In this document: one piece after another, positions 1 through 9,361 of the stretch
How the letters are laid out: every line of letters starts with the position of its first letter
Numbering within the stretch: position 1 is the stretch's first letter
Assembly: GCA_025370055.1 (NCBI GenBank)
Contig: CP073041.1
Coordinates: forward strand, 3,038,001 to 3,102,000
Length of the DNA: 64,000 bases
Direction: 5' to 3'
Source of the DNA: Woronichinia naegeliana WA131
Lineage (GTDB): Bacteria; Cyanobacteriota; Cyanobacteriia; Cyanobacteriales; Microcystaceae
Program-made: the position numbers and the translations under genes
Notes under the pieces: model-generated
Seen by the model: only the letters and a program-made list of their open reading frames with translations
Told to the model about the DNA's origin: nothing
Databases searched by the model: none

Positions 1-1
1 T

Positions 2-862
2 ATGAGAAAAACCATCCGTCCGGTCATTCGTAATCCCAAACCGAAACAAAAGCACTTATTTGAGAGTGATCTCTACCATTGGTTATTGGTAATTTCCTGG
101 AAACGCTTTCTAGGGATGATTTTTCTCTTTTACTTTGGCTTGAATCTCTTATTTACACCGTTATATTTATTGGCTGGAGATGGTATTGGTAATGCCAGAC
201 CTGGATCCTTTAAAGATGCTTTTTTCTTTAGCATTCAGACCCTTTCTACGGTGGGCTATGGTTATCTCTATCCCAAAACGTTAACAACTCAAATCCTGGT
301 GACAGTCGAGCTTTTTGTTGGTTTATTAGCGATCGCCATTTTAACAGGACTCATGTTTGCCCGTTTTTCCCGACCCACCGCCAGAGTGCTATTTAGTGAG
401 GTGGCAGTAATTTGTGATTTTGAGGGAGTTCCTACCTTGATGTTTCGAGCGGCTAATCGTCGTGCCAACCGGATTTTAGAAGCTCAAGTGCGGGTCAATG
501 TTTTGCAAGATCATGTTACCCAAGAGGGCCACGAAATTCGCCGTTTTTATGATTTACCCCTACTGCGATCGCAAACCCCTGTGTTTGGACTGAGTTGGTT
601 AATCATGCACCCCATTAATGAGCAGAGTCCTTTTTATGGTAAAACGCCCGCAGAAATAGAGGACAGTAAGGCCGAGTTATGGATCAGTTTAACCGGCTTA
701 GATGAAACCTTTTCCCAGACCATTCATAGCCGTTATGCCTATACTACTAACGATTTTTTATGGAATCATCGTTTTGTCGATATTTTTTCCAAGAATCAAG
801 CAACCGATCAATGGTATATCGACTTAGGATGCTTTCATGAGGCGGAACCCTTGACAGATTGA
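2..862 (+). CDS. Inward-rectifier (KirBac-type) potassium channel
   Basis: Predicted inner-membrane K+ channel. Two hydrophobic segments (about residues 35-60 and 98-120) flank a pore loop that carries the K+ selectivity filter TVGYG at residues 83-87. This is followed by a cytoplasmic beta-rich domain (about 125-285) typical of Kir/KirBac gating domains; the length of 286 residues fits the bacterial family. The first ATG is at base 2, at the window edge, so a start further upstream cannot be excluded. The next gene, nadA, follows in the same direction after a 62-bp gap and is functionally unrelated. The family assignment is firm from the filter plus domain layout; the physiological role is inference. 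Confidence 0.88.
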   Translation: MRKTIRPVIRNPKPKQKHLFESDLYHWLLVISWKRFLGMIFLFYFGLNLLFTPLYLLAGDGIGNARPGSFKDAFFFSIQTLSTVGYGYLYPKTLTTQILVTVELFVGLLAIAILTGLMFARFSRPTARVLFSEVAVICDFEGVPTLMFRAANRRANRILEAQVRVNVLQDHVTQEGHEIRRFYDLPLLRSQTPVFGLSWLIMHPINEQSPFYGKTPAEIEDSKAELWISLTGLDETFSQTIHSRYAYTTNDFLWNHRFVDIFSKNQATDQWYIDLGCFHEAEPLTD

Positions 863-924
863 TCATTGGCCGTTTAGTGAGAATTTTGGTAGAATTAACT
901 ATAATCGTTTAGGAGTTGCGTCCC

Positions 925-1893
925 TTGTTTACCACCTTGAAGCCCATCGCACCAACCAAAACAGAAAAATTACCTTATGACTTAGTTAATGCCATTCAGG
1001 AACTCAAAAAAGACTTAAATGCCGTTATTCTGGCCCATTATTATCAAAACTCAGAAATTCAGGACATTGCTGACTATTTGGGGGATTCTCTCGGATTAGC
1101 GCAACAGGCTGCCCAGACCCAAGCCGAAGTCATTATCTTTGCCGGTGTTCATTTCATGGCAGAAACAGCAAAAATTCTCAATCCTGACAAATTAGTCTTA
1201 TTACCGGATCTGGAAGCGGGCTGTTCCCTCGCGGATAGTTGTCCGCCCCAGGCCTTCGCTCAATTTAAAGCGGCCCATCCCGATCATTTGGTCATTTCCT
1301 ACATTAACTGTACGGCGGAAATTAAGGCCATGAGCGACATTATTTGTACCAGTTCCAATGCCGTTAAAATTGTTCAGCAAATTCCCCTAGATCAACCGAT
1401 TATTTTTGCTCCCGATCGCAATCTTGGTCGTTATGTGAGTGAGCAAACCGGACGGGAAATGTTGTTATGGGAAGGAAGTTGTATTGTTCATGAGACCTTT
1501 TCCGAACGCAAATTAATTGCCTTAAAAATCCAGCATCCTGAAGCGGAAATTTTGGCCCATCCCGAATGTGAAGAAATCCTGCTACGTCATGCCGATTTTA
1601 TTGGTTCCACAACGGCCCTGCTGAAATATAGTCAACAAAGCCAGGCTCAAAATTTTATTGTGGCCACAGAACCAGGCATTATTCATCAGATGCAAAAAGC
1701 CTCTCCCCAAAAAGGGTTTATTCCGGCTCCAGGTCAAGGGAATTGTGCTTGTAATGAATGTCCCTATATGCGTCTGAATACCTTGGAAAAACTTTATCTA
1801 GCGATGAAGAATAAAAGTCCTGAAATCATCTTGCCGACTGCAACTTTAACAGCCGCCCTACGACCCATTCAAAAAATGCTGGCTTTGTCCTAA
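925..1893 (+). CDS. nadA: Quinolinate synthase A
   Basis: 4Fe-4S enzyme that condenses iminoaspartate with dihydroxyacetone phosphate to quinolinate, an early step of de novo NAD synthesis. Visible family motifs are [19 protein letters not shown] near residue 40, the cysteine-containing CSLADSC stretch, and C-terminal [11 protein letters not shown], which supply cluster cysteines. I chose the TTG at 925 (MFTTLKP...) rather than the in-frame TTG at 916, because AGGAG at 911-915 lies about 9 bases from 925 but directly abuts 916. This gives 322 residues, normal for the family. NAD kinase is also in this window (5438-6355), but on the other strand and not in the same operon. Confidence 0.95.
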   Translation: MFTTLKPIAPTKTEKLPYDLVNAIQELKKDLNAVILAHYYQNSEIQDIADYLGDSLGLAQQAAQTQAEVIIFAGVHFMAETAKILNPDKLVLLPDLEAGCSLADSCPPQAFAQFKAAHPDHLVISYINCTAEIKAMSDIICTSSNAVKIVQQIPLDQPIIFAPDRNLGRYVSEQTGREMLLWEGSCIVHETFSERKLIALKIQHPEAEILAHPECEEILLRHADFIGSTTALLKYSQQSQAQNFIVATEPGIIHQMQKASPQKGFIPAPGQGNCACNECPYMRLNTLEKLYLAMKNKSPEIILPTATLTAALRPIQKMLALS

Positions 1894-1936
1894 CGCCTCG
1901 CTATCCACTATCACCTTTTCACTTTTCACCAAAACT

Positions 1937-2473
1937 ATGTTAGAAATTCCTCAAATATTAGCGATTCCCGATCTCTCTGCTGCTGCCTTTGTTGCACCTA
2001 ATGCGACGGTGGTGGGTGATGTCACCTTGGCGATCGCGACGAGTATTTGGTATGGTGCGGTGGTGCGAGGCGATGTGGAAGGTATTGAAATTGGGGCCTA
2101 TAGTAATGTGCAAGATGGGGCTGTCCTTCATGGCGATCCTGGACGAGTGACCGTACTAGAAGAATATGTCACCGTTGGACATCGAGCGATTATTCATGCA
2201 GCCTATATTGAACGAGCTTCCCTGATTGGTATGGGGGCCATTATTCTAGATGGTGTGAGAATTGGGACTGGAAGTATTATTGGAGCAGGGGCCGTTGTGA
2301 CGAAAAATGTGCCACCGCGATCGCTAGTCAAAGGTTTACCCGGTAAGGTGGTCAGTGAAGTCTCACCCGAACAAGTCCAAGCCCTAATTGAACATGCCAA
2401 ACAATATGCCCAGTTAGCCCTGGTTCATGCCGGCAAAGGTCAAAAACCTGGATTCACAAGACAGCAAGATTAG
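1937..2473 (+). CDS. Gamma-class carbonic anhydrase-like hexapeptide-repeat protein
   Basis: Left-handed beta-helix protein of 178 residues built of hexapeptide repeats, as in the gamma-carbonic anhydrase / YrdA / PaaY family. Histidines that could ligate metal at the trimer interface are visible in AVLHGDPG and VTVGHRAIIHAA. A C-terminal helix starts around SPEQVQALIEHAKQYA. Family members bind Zn or Fe; many are catalytically weak, so carbonic anhydrase activity is not proven by sequence. It is codirectional with nadA (43-bp gap) and precedes psbY. It is shorter than the CcmM carboxysome protein and lacks RbcS-like repeats, so it is not CcmM. Confidence 0.85.
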   Translation: MLEIPQILAIPDLSAAAFVAPNATVVGDVTLAIATSIWYGAVVRGDVEGIEIGAYSNVQDGAVLHGDPGRVTVLEEYVTVGHRAIIHAAYIERASLIGMGAIILDGVRIGTGSIIGAGAVVTKNVPPRSLVKGLPGKVVSEVSPEQVQALIEHAKQYAQLALVHAGKGQKPGFTRQQD

Positions 2474-2537
2474 GCTATATATAGAATAATCAAAAAATCT
2501 TAAAGTTCTTTTAAGCATACTAAGGCAAGGTGACATT

Positions 2538-2654
2538 ATGGATTGGCGTGTTCTCATTGTGTTGGCTCCTCTGATCATTGCAGGGACTTGGGCCATTTTC
2601 AATATTGGTGCTGCTGCGTTAAGACAATTCCAACAATTTAGTCGGGAAAGCTAG
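2538..2654 (+). CDS. psbY: Photosystem II protein Y
   Basis: A 38-residue single-span protein, [20 protein letters not shown]..., closely matching the cyanobacterial PsbY pattern (MDWRV start, one transmembrane helix, then NIGAAALRQ and a short polar tail). PsbY is a peripheral low-molecular-weight subunit of photosystem II near cytochrome b559. AAGG at 2523-2526 and AAGGTG at 2527-2532 give a plausible ribosome-binding site before the ATG. The gene stands alone between the hexapeptide protein and an LptF/G-type permease, and a terminator-like hairpin follows about 30 bases after the stop, suggesting a short monocistronic transcript. Confidence 0.9.
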   Translation: MDWRVLIVLAPLIIAGTWAIFNIGAAALRQFQQFSRES

Positions 2655-2686
2655 AACTCGGTTCTTACTTACGTTGTGGTGATTAG

Positions 2687-2724
2687 ACCGATTGTTCTCT
2701 CTTTTGGGGACAGTCGGTTTTATT
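2687..2724 (+). terminator. Terminator-like hairpin after psbY
   Basis: Bases 2687-2699 can pair over 13 positions with 2706-2718 (three G-U wobbles), leaving a 6-base T-rich loop and followed by TTTTATT. It is placed 33 bases after the psbY stop codon, as expected for a rho-independent terminator. Confidence 0.7.
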
Positions 2725-2764
2725 CTGGTCGTTGGTAAAGTAGCAATATCCCTAAATTTCGATT

Positions 2765-3943
2765 ATGTTTCTCTCTAAAGCCTTTACCCATCGACACCAA
2801 TGGTGGCAACGTTTTCCCGCTATATCCATGATGGATCGTTATCTGATCAGCCAGTTAATGCCGCCATTTCTGTTCAGTGTCGGTTTGGTGGCAACCCTGG
2901 GAGTGGCGATCGGTTATTTATCGGACTTAGCCAATAAAATTGTTGAACGTCAATTGCCCCTTCTACAAGCAGCCGAGATTCTACTTTTAAAAGTACCGGA
3001 ATTTGTCACCTATGCCTTACCTATTTCGGTAATGTTAACTACCCTGATGACCTTTGGTCGTTTAAGCAGTGATAACGAATTAATTGCTCTTCGCAGTTGT
3101 GGAACCAGTCTTTTTCGCATTGCCTGGCCTGCGATCTTTCTGAGTGCCTGGGTAACAGCAGCCACCTTTGGTTTAAGTGAATGGGTTGTACCGAGTGCCA
3201 ATTATCAAGCGACCACTATTTTAGTAAATTCAATTAAAGAAGAACACGCTTTTTGGCAAAATAAAGATATTTTTTATCCAGATTTTGAAGAAATTAAATT
3301 ACCCAATGGGGAGAAAAGTCGTCGTCTTCGCAGTTTAGTTTATGCAGAAAAGTTTGATGGCAAAAAAATGAAGACTTTAACGGTGTTGAAATGGTCGGGG
3401 AATAATTTAAGTCAAATTGTGATTTCGGATAATGCTACCTGGAATGTTCAAGACCATCAATGGGACTTTTTTAACGGTATTATTTATAAATTAGCTGCCG
3501 ATGCCTCCTATCGAGAAGCATTACCGTTTAAATATCAGCAATTTCCCTTGCCCAAAGCTGCCTTCGATTTTGCTAGACAGGGGCGTGACCCCTACGAAAT
3601 GAATATTCAGGAGGCAAAACAGTATATGAGGATTTTAAAATTAATTGGAGATACTAAAAAACTCACCTTCTTTCAAGTCCGAACGGAACAAAAAATTGCC
3701 TTTCCCTTTGTGTGTATTGTTTTTGGCTTGGTCGGGACGGCTCTAGGTTCTCGTCCGCAACAGGTGAGCCGTGCCACTAGCTTTGGTTTAAGTATCGCGA
3801 TTATTTTTTCCTATTATTTATTAGCATTTTTTATGGGCAGTTTGGGCATGATTGAAGTTTTGTCCCCTTTTTTAGCAGCTTGGTTGCCTAACATCCTAGG
3901 AATTGGAGTCGGAGTGGGTTTATTGCATCAGTTTAATCAATAA
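2765..3943 (+). CDS. LptF/LptG (YjgP/YjgQ) family permease
   Basis: Inner-membrane component of the lipopolysaccharide export machinery family. The 392-residue protein has the expected plan: N-terminal transmembrane helices (starting MDRYLISQLMPPFLFSVG), a large periplasmic domain (about 125-280), then C-terminal helices (about 310-390). The family motif region ALPISVMLTTLMTFGRLSSDNELIALRSCG is visible near residues 80-118. Cyanobacteria often have one such gene instead of the separate LptF and LptG of E. coli, so I do not assign a letter. The ATPase partner (LptB) is not in this window. An internal ATG at MMDRYLIS could also serve as start. Confidence 0.85.
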   Translation: MFLSKAFTHRHQWWQRFPAISMMDRYLISQLMPPFLFSVGLVATLGVAIGYLSDLANKIVERQLPLLQAAEILLLKVPEFVTYALPISVMLTTLMTFGRLSSDNELIALRSCGTSLFRIAWPAIFLSAWVTAATFGLSEWVVPSANYQATTILVNSIKEEHAFWQNKDIFYPDFEEIKLPNGEKSRRLRSLVYAEKFDGKKMKTLTVLKWSGNNLSQIVISDNATWNVQDHQWDFFNGIIYKLAADASYREALPFKYQQFPLPKAAFDFARQGRDPYEMNIQEAKQYMRILKLIGDTKKLTFFQVRTEQKIAFPFVCIVFGLVGTALGSRPQQVSRATSFGLSIAIIFSYYLLAFFMGSLGMIEVLSPFLAAWLPNILGIGVGVGLLHQFNQ

Positions 3944-4051
3944 TTCTTTATGACCATAATTCTTCACAGATTCAGACATAATTAATAATTGACTGTGATA
4001 GGATAAAAATCTAGCTTGTTTAGCCTGGGAGTCATTATCCCATTTTTTCTT

Positions 4052-4654
4052 ATGAGTCAATTTCAACAGATTAACGGTCGTGGCATTCCCCTGAGAGGCA
4101 ATGATATTGATACCGATCGCATTATTCCGGCTCGTTTTTTACGCTGTGTCACCTTTGATGGTCTGGGAGAAAACGTTTTTGCAGATGATCGTCAACAATT
4201 AAAGGGTCAACATTCCTTTGATCAATATCAATATCAAGGCGCGACGATTTTGGTCGTTAACGGCAATTTTGGTTGTGGTTCCAGTCGAGAACACGCTCCC
4301 CAGGCCATTATGAAATGGGGCATTCGGGCCATTGTGGGTGAAAGTTTTGCGGAGATCTTTTTTGGGAATTGTATTGCCAATGGGGTTCCCTGTTTAACCG
4401 CTTCCCCTGATGATCTAGAGGCTTTACAAACGGCGTTAGAACAGGATGCCCAAACGGAAATTCGTCTTGATTTAGAACAGTTAGCCCTGAGTTATGGTGA
4501 TCAGGAAATCTCCCTAACCTTCAATGAAGGGGCAAGACAAATGTTAGTCACCGGCAAATGGGATAGCTGTGGTCAATTGATCCAAAATATAGAAGCCATT
4601 GAAGTCACAGCCTCAACCTTGCCCTATCTGCACTGGAATTTGGCAGTTTCTTAG
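4052..4654 (+). CDS. leuD: 3-isopropylmalate dehydratase small subunit
   Basis: Small subunit of the leucine-pathway isomerase that, with LeuC, converts 2-isopropylmalate to 3-isopropylmalate. Aconitase swivel-domain signatures are clear: GNDIDTDRIIPARFLR near the N-terminus, and NFGCGSSREHAPQAIMKWGIRAIV, with the GSSRE substrate-binding loop. I chose the ATG at 4052 (MSQFQQINGRG, 200 residues). The longer form from a TTG at 4016 would add a non-conserved hydrophobic leader. leuC is not adjacent, as is common in cyanobacteria. Confidence 0.95.
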   Translation: MSQFQQINGRGIPLRGNDIDTDRIIPARFLRCVTFDGLGENVFADDRQQLKGQHSFDQYQYQGATILVVNGNFGCGSSREHAPQAIMKWGIRAIVGESFAEIFFGNCIANGVPCLTASPDDLEALQTALEQDAQTEIRLDLEQLALSYGDQEISLTFNEGARQMLVTGKWDSCGQLIQNIEAIEVTASTLPYLHWNLAVS

Positions 4655-4676
4655 AATAGCTCTAAAAACTAAAAAA

Positions 4677-4904
4677 TTAATTAGTGGCCGGAATGGGTGT
4701 TGTCATTTTTAACTCCTTTTTGGTCAGTGATCGCCGTAATTGTAGGGGTAAGGGATCTTGGCTAAATTGACTAATTGCCGTATCGGTTAAGTAGTCATCA
4801 AACTGAGTTTTTTGATGCAAATAGCGGTTGAAAAAAGCCAAACTAATTAACCAATTTCGGGCATAAGTATAATTACTTAATTGCATAAGTGAGATGCTCT
4901 TCAT
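4677..4904 (-). CDS. Small hypothetical protein
   Basis: An open frame of 75 codons, MKSISLMQLSNYTYARNWL..., with an aromatic/hydrophobic N-terminal half (NWLISLAFFNRYL) and a polar C-terminal half. It fills the space between leuD and the next minus-strand gene without overlap. An internal ATG at residue 7 (MQLSNYTYARN, base 4886) has AAGAG about ten bases upstream and may be the real start. I do not recognise a family and assign no function; its reality is only moderately supported. Confidence 0.5.
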   Translation of the reverse strand: MKSISLMQLSNYTYARNWLISLAFFNRYLHQKTQFDDYLTDTAISQFSQDPLPLQLRRSLTKKELKMTTPIPATN

Positions 4905-4967
4905 GGTCAGCTTGACGATTTAGAACTTTGACCAGATGCGTCACACATCCCTGCTGTAGTATAACAC

Positions 4968-5369
4968 CTAACTAGTCCAAGCTTTCAATAACCATCCCAG
5001 CACGACTCCCAATCCTCCAAAGCGAAGGATTTGCCAAAAAAGATCTCCCAAAATGCCCTGGCGAAGTCCCTGCCAAAAAAGTTCTTGTAACTGGCTATCG
5101 CTTAATAAACGACTTTCCATCGTCACCGTCAAGGCCTTTAACTGTTCATCCAAAAGATAAAATTCCTGTTCTAATTCCGGCAGTTGAGTTTCTTGCCAAC
5201 GGATCTCCACTTCCTGACGATGTTGTTGTAGAGAGTCATATTCTGCCTGGGTCGTCTGAAGCATTGCTTGTCGTTCCCTTAGGGCTAACAGCGATCGCTC
5301 TAACTGTTCAAGAGACTGCTCAAATTCTTGCTCTCTAGAATCGGGATGTTCGATAACGCTATCCTCCAC
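4968..5369 (-). CDS. Coiled-coil protein with C-terminal membrane anchor
   Basis: 133-residue protein of unknown function. Residues about 10-90 are rich in Glu, Gln and Leu with heptad-like spacing (EQSLEQLERSLLALRERQAMLQ), predicting a coiled coil. The last 30 residues (LGDLFWQILRFGGLGVVLGWLLKAW) form one hydrophobic span, so a tail-anchored topology is likely. It lies 68 bp downstream of nadK on the same strand and may be cotranscribed with it. No recognised domain; the function is unknown. Confidence 0.65.
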   Translation of the reverse strand: MEDSVIEHPDSREQEFEQSLEQLERSLLALRERQAMLQTTQAEYDSLQQHRQEVEIRWQETQLPELEQEFYLLDEQLKALTVTMESRLLSDSQLQELFWQGLRQGILGDLFWQILRFGGLGVVLGWLLKAWTS

Positions 5370-5437
5370 TATTTCACGGCATCAACATCTAAGGCTGTTT
5401 TAGTGTAACAAGGACTTTCAACCTGAGCTAAGATTTC

Positions 5438-6355
5438 TCACGGCAATTCTACCGATGTCGGTTTAGCAATATGGGGTAAGCCCCAACCTAACTTTTCGCG
5501 TAAAATTCGGAAAAATTCTGGGGATTGCAGACGAATAAAGCGGGCTGCATAGGGTGATTTTTCTAGATGTACCCGATCCTCTGGCAGCACATAACAACCT
5601 CCGTTGCCATCCACCACCATCACCATACGATTGGGAGTCGCGGGAAAAATATTAACCGGTTCCGCATCAGAGAAAACTAAGGCTCTAGAGGCTAAAGAAT
5701 GGGGACAGATGGGAGCTAATTGCAAAACAGGTACATCGGGAGTGACTACCGGGCCTCCTGCACTGAGGGAATAGGCCGTTGAGCCGGTGGGTGTGGAAAT
5801 AATAATGCCATCCGCCGCAATATCAACAGGGGCGTGCTGACCAATTTGAATCTCAAAATGGCACATACTGGTCAGGGGTTCTCGGTGTAAAACCATTTCA
5901 TTGAGGGAAAGAGCTTCCCACAGTAAGGTTTCCTCGCGAAATAACCGTACTGTCAGCATGGAACGGCTTTCAATTTGGTAGTTACCCGTTAGTAACTGAT
6001 CAATGGCTTCCGTGAGTTGATTCAGATAAATTTCGGTTAAAAAGCCCATGTGACCGGTATTAATGGTCAGGAGGGGAACACCAATGGGAGCTAATTGACG
6101 AAAAGCAGATAAAACTGTACCGTCTCCTCCCAGAACAATGCCAAAGTCCAGATCACGGTCAAAATTGGACGGCGTTAACAGTTCAATAGGGGTATGACAA
6201 ATGGGACGATCCGGCTGAGAATAACCTAGTAGTCCACCACTACCCGTTTCTAAGATGACTTCACAATCTGCCCGCTTTAATATTCCCTGTAAGTCTTGAG
6301 CGACTTTACAAGCGATCGGTTTTTCATCATTGTAAATAATGCCTACTTTTGGCAC
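5438..6355 (-). CDS. nadK: NAD kinase
   Basis: Phosphorylates NAD to NADP in the cytoplasm. Diagnostic motifs are present: [15 protein letters not shown] (GGDG catalytic motif, near residue 76), [18 protein letters not shown], and the conserved [15 protein letters not shown] loop near residue 190. The length of 305 residues is typical of cyanobacterial PpnK/NadK. The ATG at 6355 starts right at the conserved [10 protein letters not shown]. It lies 51 bp downstream of ycf39 on the same strand, so the two may share a transcript. Confidence 0.95.
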   Translation of the reverse strand: MPKVGIIYNDEKPIACKVAQDLQGILKRADCEVILETGSGGLLGYSQPDRPICHTPIELLTPSNFDRDLDFGIVLGGDGTVLSAFRQLAPIGVPLLTINTGHMGFLTEIYLNQLTEAIDQLLTGNYQIESRSMLTVRLFREETLLWEALSLNEMVLHREPLTSMCHFEIQIGQHAPVDIAADGIIISTPTGSTAYSLSAGGPVVTPDVPVLQLAPICPHSLASRALVFSDAEPVNIFPATPNRMVMVVDGNGGCYVLPEDRVHLEKSPYAARFIRLQSPEFFRILREKLGWGLPHIAKPTSVELP

Positions 6356-6406
6356 AGCAGCTTAAATCCTAATAGAGGGTGAACAACCAAAGGCCGTCTG
6401 GATCAA

Positions 6407-7381
6407 CTAGACAAAGAAACCCTTTTTCTTTTTACCATTTTGGGTCTTGTTCTGCTCATAATCAAGTTCTTTTAGTTTTTTGAGAATACGACCAAAATAT
6501 TCTTGTAAATAGGATTCTAAGCTGGTTGTTTCCTGGGGATCAAGGTCTAAAAGGGCATAAACATCCGCCATCGGGGCCGTTAAGGGTTTACCACTGGCCA
6601 ATACTTCTGCAAAGGCAAGGCGGTCAGAAATATTATATGTCCACTGAAAAAAGCGGGTTAAACTTCGCATAAAACGCAATAGACCCAAGGGAACTTTCGA
6701 GATTTTGGCTTCTTGATTCGATAATTGTTCACAGAGTTGAATGATTTCTTCCCCTGTCCAAGCACGATCGCCGACGACGGGAAGGGTTTGTCTTGCGGTG
6801 CCAGGAACCTCTAGAACTCGCACTGCAAATTTGGCCACATCCAGGGTATCCATATAGGCGGTGGGCGTACTTTCTCCCGTCATCCAGACCGCCTGATTAT
6901 CGAGAATGGGGATGGCATATTGACCAATTAACCCTTGCATAAAGCCACAAAGCTGCAAAATCGTGTAATCCAAATTCGATTCTGCCAGGAATTTTTCTGT
7001 ACAGGCTTTAATGTCCATTAAGGGAACATTGGGATAATCGGCTGCCCCTAAAATAGAAAAGAAAACAAATTTTTTAATGCCTGCTTTTTGGACTGCTTGA
7101 ATGAGATTGACTTTTCCTTCCCAGTCAACCTGGCGAATGGAACGAGGTTCACTGGCCCTAGCAGTTGAGGCATCAATTACCGCATCCACTTCTACCAAGG
7201 CGATCAGCAAGGTTTCCGGTTTACAGATATCGCCAATCAGCAGTTCTGCGCCCCATTCTTTTAGGAAAGTTGCTTTTCTCAGATTCCTTACCAAACATCG
7301 TACTGAATGCCCCTGATCCAGGGCGCGACGAACGATTTGCCGTCCCAGAGTCCCTGTTCCACCAACTACCAATACTCGCAT
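6407..7381 (-). CDS. ycf39: Ycf39-type atypical SDR, photosystem II assembly factor
   Basis: NmrA-like atypical short-chain dehydrogenase, 324 residues. The N-terminal dinucleotide-binding signature GGTGTLGRQIVRRAL is followed by VRCLVRN and GDICKPETL, as in Ycf39/HCF244 proteins. In the family, Ycf39 acts with high-light-inducible proteins in early D1 insertion and chlorophyll delivery during photosystem II assembly; this role is established for Synechocystis and plant homologues and inferred here. The C-terminal tail (KTQNGKKKKGFFV) is unusually lysine-rich. The start ATG sits directly before the Rossmann fold. Confidence 0.88.
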   Translation of the reverse strand: MRVLVVGGTGTLGRQIVRRALDQGHSVRCLVRNLRKATFLKEWGAELLIGDICKPETLLIALVEVDAVIDASTARASEPRSIRQVDWEGKVNLIQAVQKAGIKKFVFFSILGAADYPNVPLMDIKACTEKFLAESNLDYTILQLCGFMQGLIGQYAIPILDNQAVWMTGESTPTAYMDTLDVAKFAVRVLEVPGTARQTLPVVGDRAWTGEEIIQLCEQLSNQEAKISKVPLGLLRFMRSLTRFFQWTYNISDRLAFAEVLASGKPLTAPMADVYALLDLDPQETTSLESYLQEYFGRILKKLKELDYEQNKTQNGKKKKGFFV

Positions 7382-7536
7382 TTAAACTTCGTAACGTTTT
7401 TTTAAGTTTCTCTAAGATACTATCAGAATTTGTTAACTTCATGATATTGCTTTCTCATCTTTGAGCAAATGAACTGTTTTTCGGTTTAAACTCTAAATCC
7501 AGGAAGACTAGTTTATTTTTACCCTCCGTTCTGGTT

Positions 7537-9213
7537 TTAAGGAGTGGACTGAATGTTAGGTGTAGCCGTCCACCAGCTTAAGGCATAGGGTTGGGCAACT
7601 GGATAAGGGGTTGAACGCGATCGCATAGCGCCACTTTGTGATCGCACCCTAATTTTATACTGTCCAGTTTGCGGTACTTGGCAGAAAATATGTTCAACGC
7701 TATCTACCAGACTTTGGGAGGAACAGAGGCTCAAGGCCTGATCAGAAATCTCTGTCTGAGAGTCAACGGGTAATAGATAAAGATCCAAATTATTTAAACC
7801 CAGATCCCTGAAATTTTCTCCTAAATCATAGCTTTTATTCTGGTTTTGATCCTCCAATTCGACCCAACGATCCCACACTAAAGTAATGGCAACAAAACTA
7901 TGCTGAGCTAAGGGATTGGCCAAAATATAATCTTGAAAAGTTTGAGGCGTAAGATGACCATAATTCCAACCAAGAGGGGGAATGGGTTGCTGATTTGTCC
8001 ATTGTCCAGCCTGAAATTGTTGATAGGCACGAAAAGCATTTAACTGTCCGGCTCCCATAGAAGGATCTAGGGGAATTTGTGGATTGTGAAAAGCGGTTGA
8101 TTGTCGCCAAATCTGATTTTTTTGGGTCAAAATTGTGCGAGTCATACCCAATAAAGAACCATCCCCTGAATCTTGTAATTTATCGGCGGAGTTGAGCAAA
8201 ATAGCCTTCATCACTTCATGACGACGGGAGGCTAGACTCCAATGGGCTGAGTACCTACTCAGTTGGCGATCGCCGAATTCCTGAAGCAAGGCGATCGTGC
8301 CTGTGACCTGGGGCGCGGCAAAACTCGTTCCCGTCACCGTATGCAGTTTACCGGCTAAATCATAGGTTTTAATCTGGCTACCAGGAGCCACTAGTGTCAC
8401 CCCTGATCGTGAACCCGTATTCATTTCTTGCTCAATAATGCGTCGGCCAATGCCCTGGGGCGATCGACTGAGATTGGCAAAATCTACTTTGTCGAATTTT
8501 TCCTGTCTTTTAGTACTATAGGCGACGGTTAGACCATTATAGTGATCCGTCGGAATGGGAATTCCCCCTTTGCCTTGATTACCGGCCACAACAAAGAGAA
8601 CATTTTGGCTACGGGCTAACCAATCAATACATTGGCTTAGGAGAGCTTGCCCATCTAAGCTGGCTTCTGGTCGGGGATCACGGTTTAAGGATTCTCCAAA
8701 ACTAAAATTGATGGCTCGTACATCGTTGCCATTTTGTTGAGCAATCATCTGACTAGTTAAACATTCCTCCGGCTGACCATTCTCTGCCAACGATCCGATC
8801 GCTCCCACGTAGAGTCTTGCCCCAGGAGCGACCCCAGGAAACCGTTTATCTCGACTGACCAAAATACCCGCCACCATCGCCGCATGATTGTCTAAATAAC
8901 GATTCGGTTCTGCCAGGCGATCGCGGACAAAAATACCTGCCAGGGAAAAAGGAGGCTGCCAAGCAGCTATCTTATCAAAACCAAATTTTCCGGCTCGTCC
9001 TACTTCCACCTGCCCAATGGCAATCTTACTGCCGGTCAGTAAATAGGGAGCTTGTTGAAGACGACGAGCATCAATCCCCTCCTGCTCCAAAAAACTTGTT
9101 TGGGCAACAACACTAGTTAGGCAAAAACTCAAAAAAAACCAGATCCAGAAATAAGGATAACCAAATCTCATGGTCATCACAACTCTCAGTATTTTTCTGT
9201 TACCATTCATCAT
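7537..9213 (-). CDS. Secreted S8 (subtilisin-like) serine peptidase family protein
   Basis: Predicted exported subtilase of 558 residues. An N-terminal signal peptide is visible (MRFGYPYFWIWFFLSFCLTSVVAQ); the ATG at residue 15 (base 9171) may be the true start. Subtilase core motifs: HAAMVAG (His110), VVAGNQG (Asn212, oxyanion hole), GTSFAAPQVTG (Ser297). The expected Asp strand reads KIAIGQVEVGR, with Glu70 where family members usually have Asp-Ser/Thr-Gly. A later acidic segment (DQNQNKSYDLGENFRDLG) could bind calcium. The gene is monocistronic, divergent from the chorismate lyase gene. The fold is secure; activity is uncertain because of the Asp position. Confidence 0.85.
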   Translation of the reverse strand: MMNGNRKILRVVMTMRFGYPYFWIWFFLSFCLTSVVAQTSFLEQEGIDARRLQQAPYLLTGSKIAIGQVEVGRAGKFGFDKIAAWQPPFSLAGIFVRDRLAEPNRYLDNHAAMVAGILVSRDKRFPGVAPGARLYVGAIGSLAENGQPEECLTSQMIAQQNGNDVRAINFSFGESLNRDPRPEASLDGQALLSQCIDWLARSQNVLFVVAGNQGKGGIPIPTDHYNGLTVAYSTKRQEKFDKVDFANLSRSPQGIGRRIIEQEMNTGSRSGVTLVAPGSQIKTYDLAGKLHTVTGTSFAAPQVTGTIALLQEFGDRQLSRYSAHWSLASRRHEVMKAILLNSADKLQDSGDGSLLGMTRTILTQKNQIWRQSTAFHNPQIPLDPSMGAGQLNAFRAYQQFQAGQWTNQQPIPPLGWNYGHLTPQTFQDYILANPLAQHSFVAITLVWDRWVELEDQNQNKSYDLGENFRDLGLNNLDLYLLPVDSQTEISDQALSLCSSQSLVDSVEHIFCQVPQTGQYKIRVRSQSGAMRSRSTPYPVAQPYALSWWTATPNIQSTP

Positions 9214-9361
9214 AAAAAGTTACGGATCAATTCCCTAGACAACTTATTTTTAAGGTTATCAAAAGAGGAAATTTTTGAGTCCTCCCCAGTTTTATTGAAA
9301 AAGGTGTCAGAATAAAAATAAATTACCTGTCGAACTCCAATCATAACCTGATTAACCCCTC

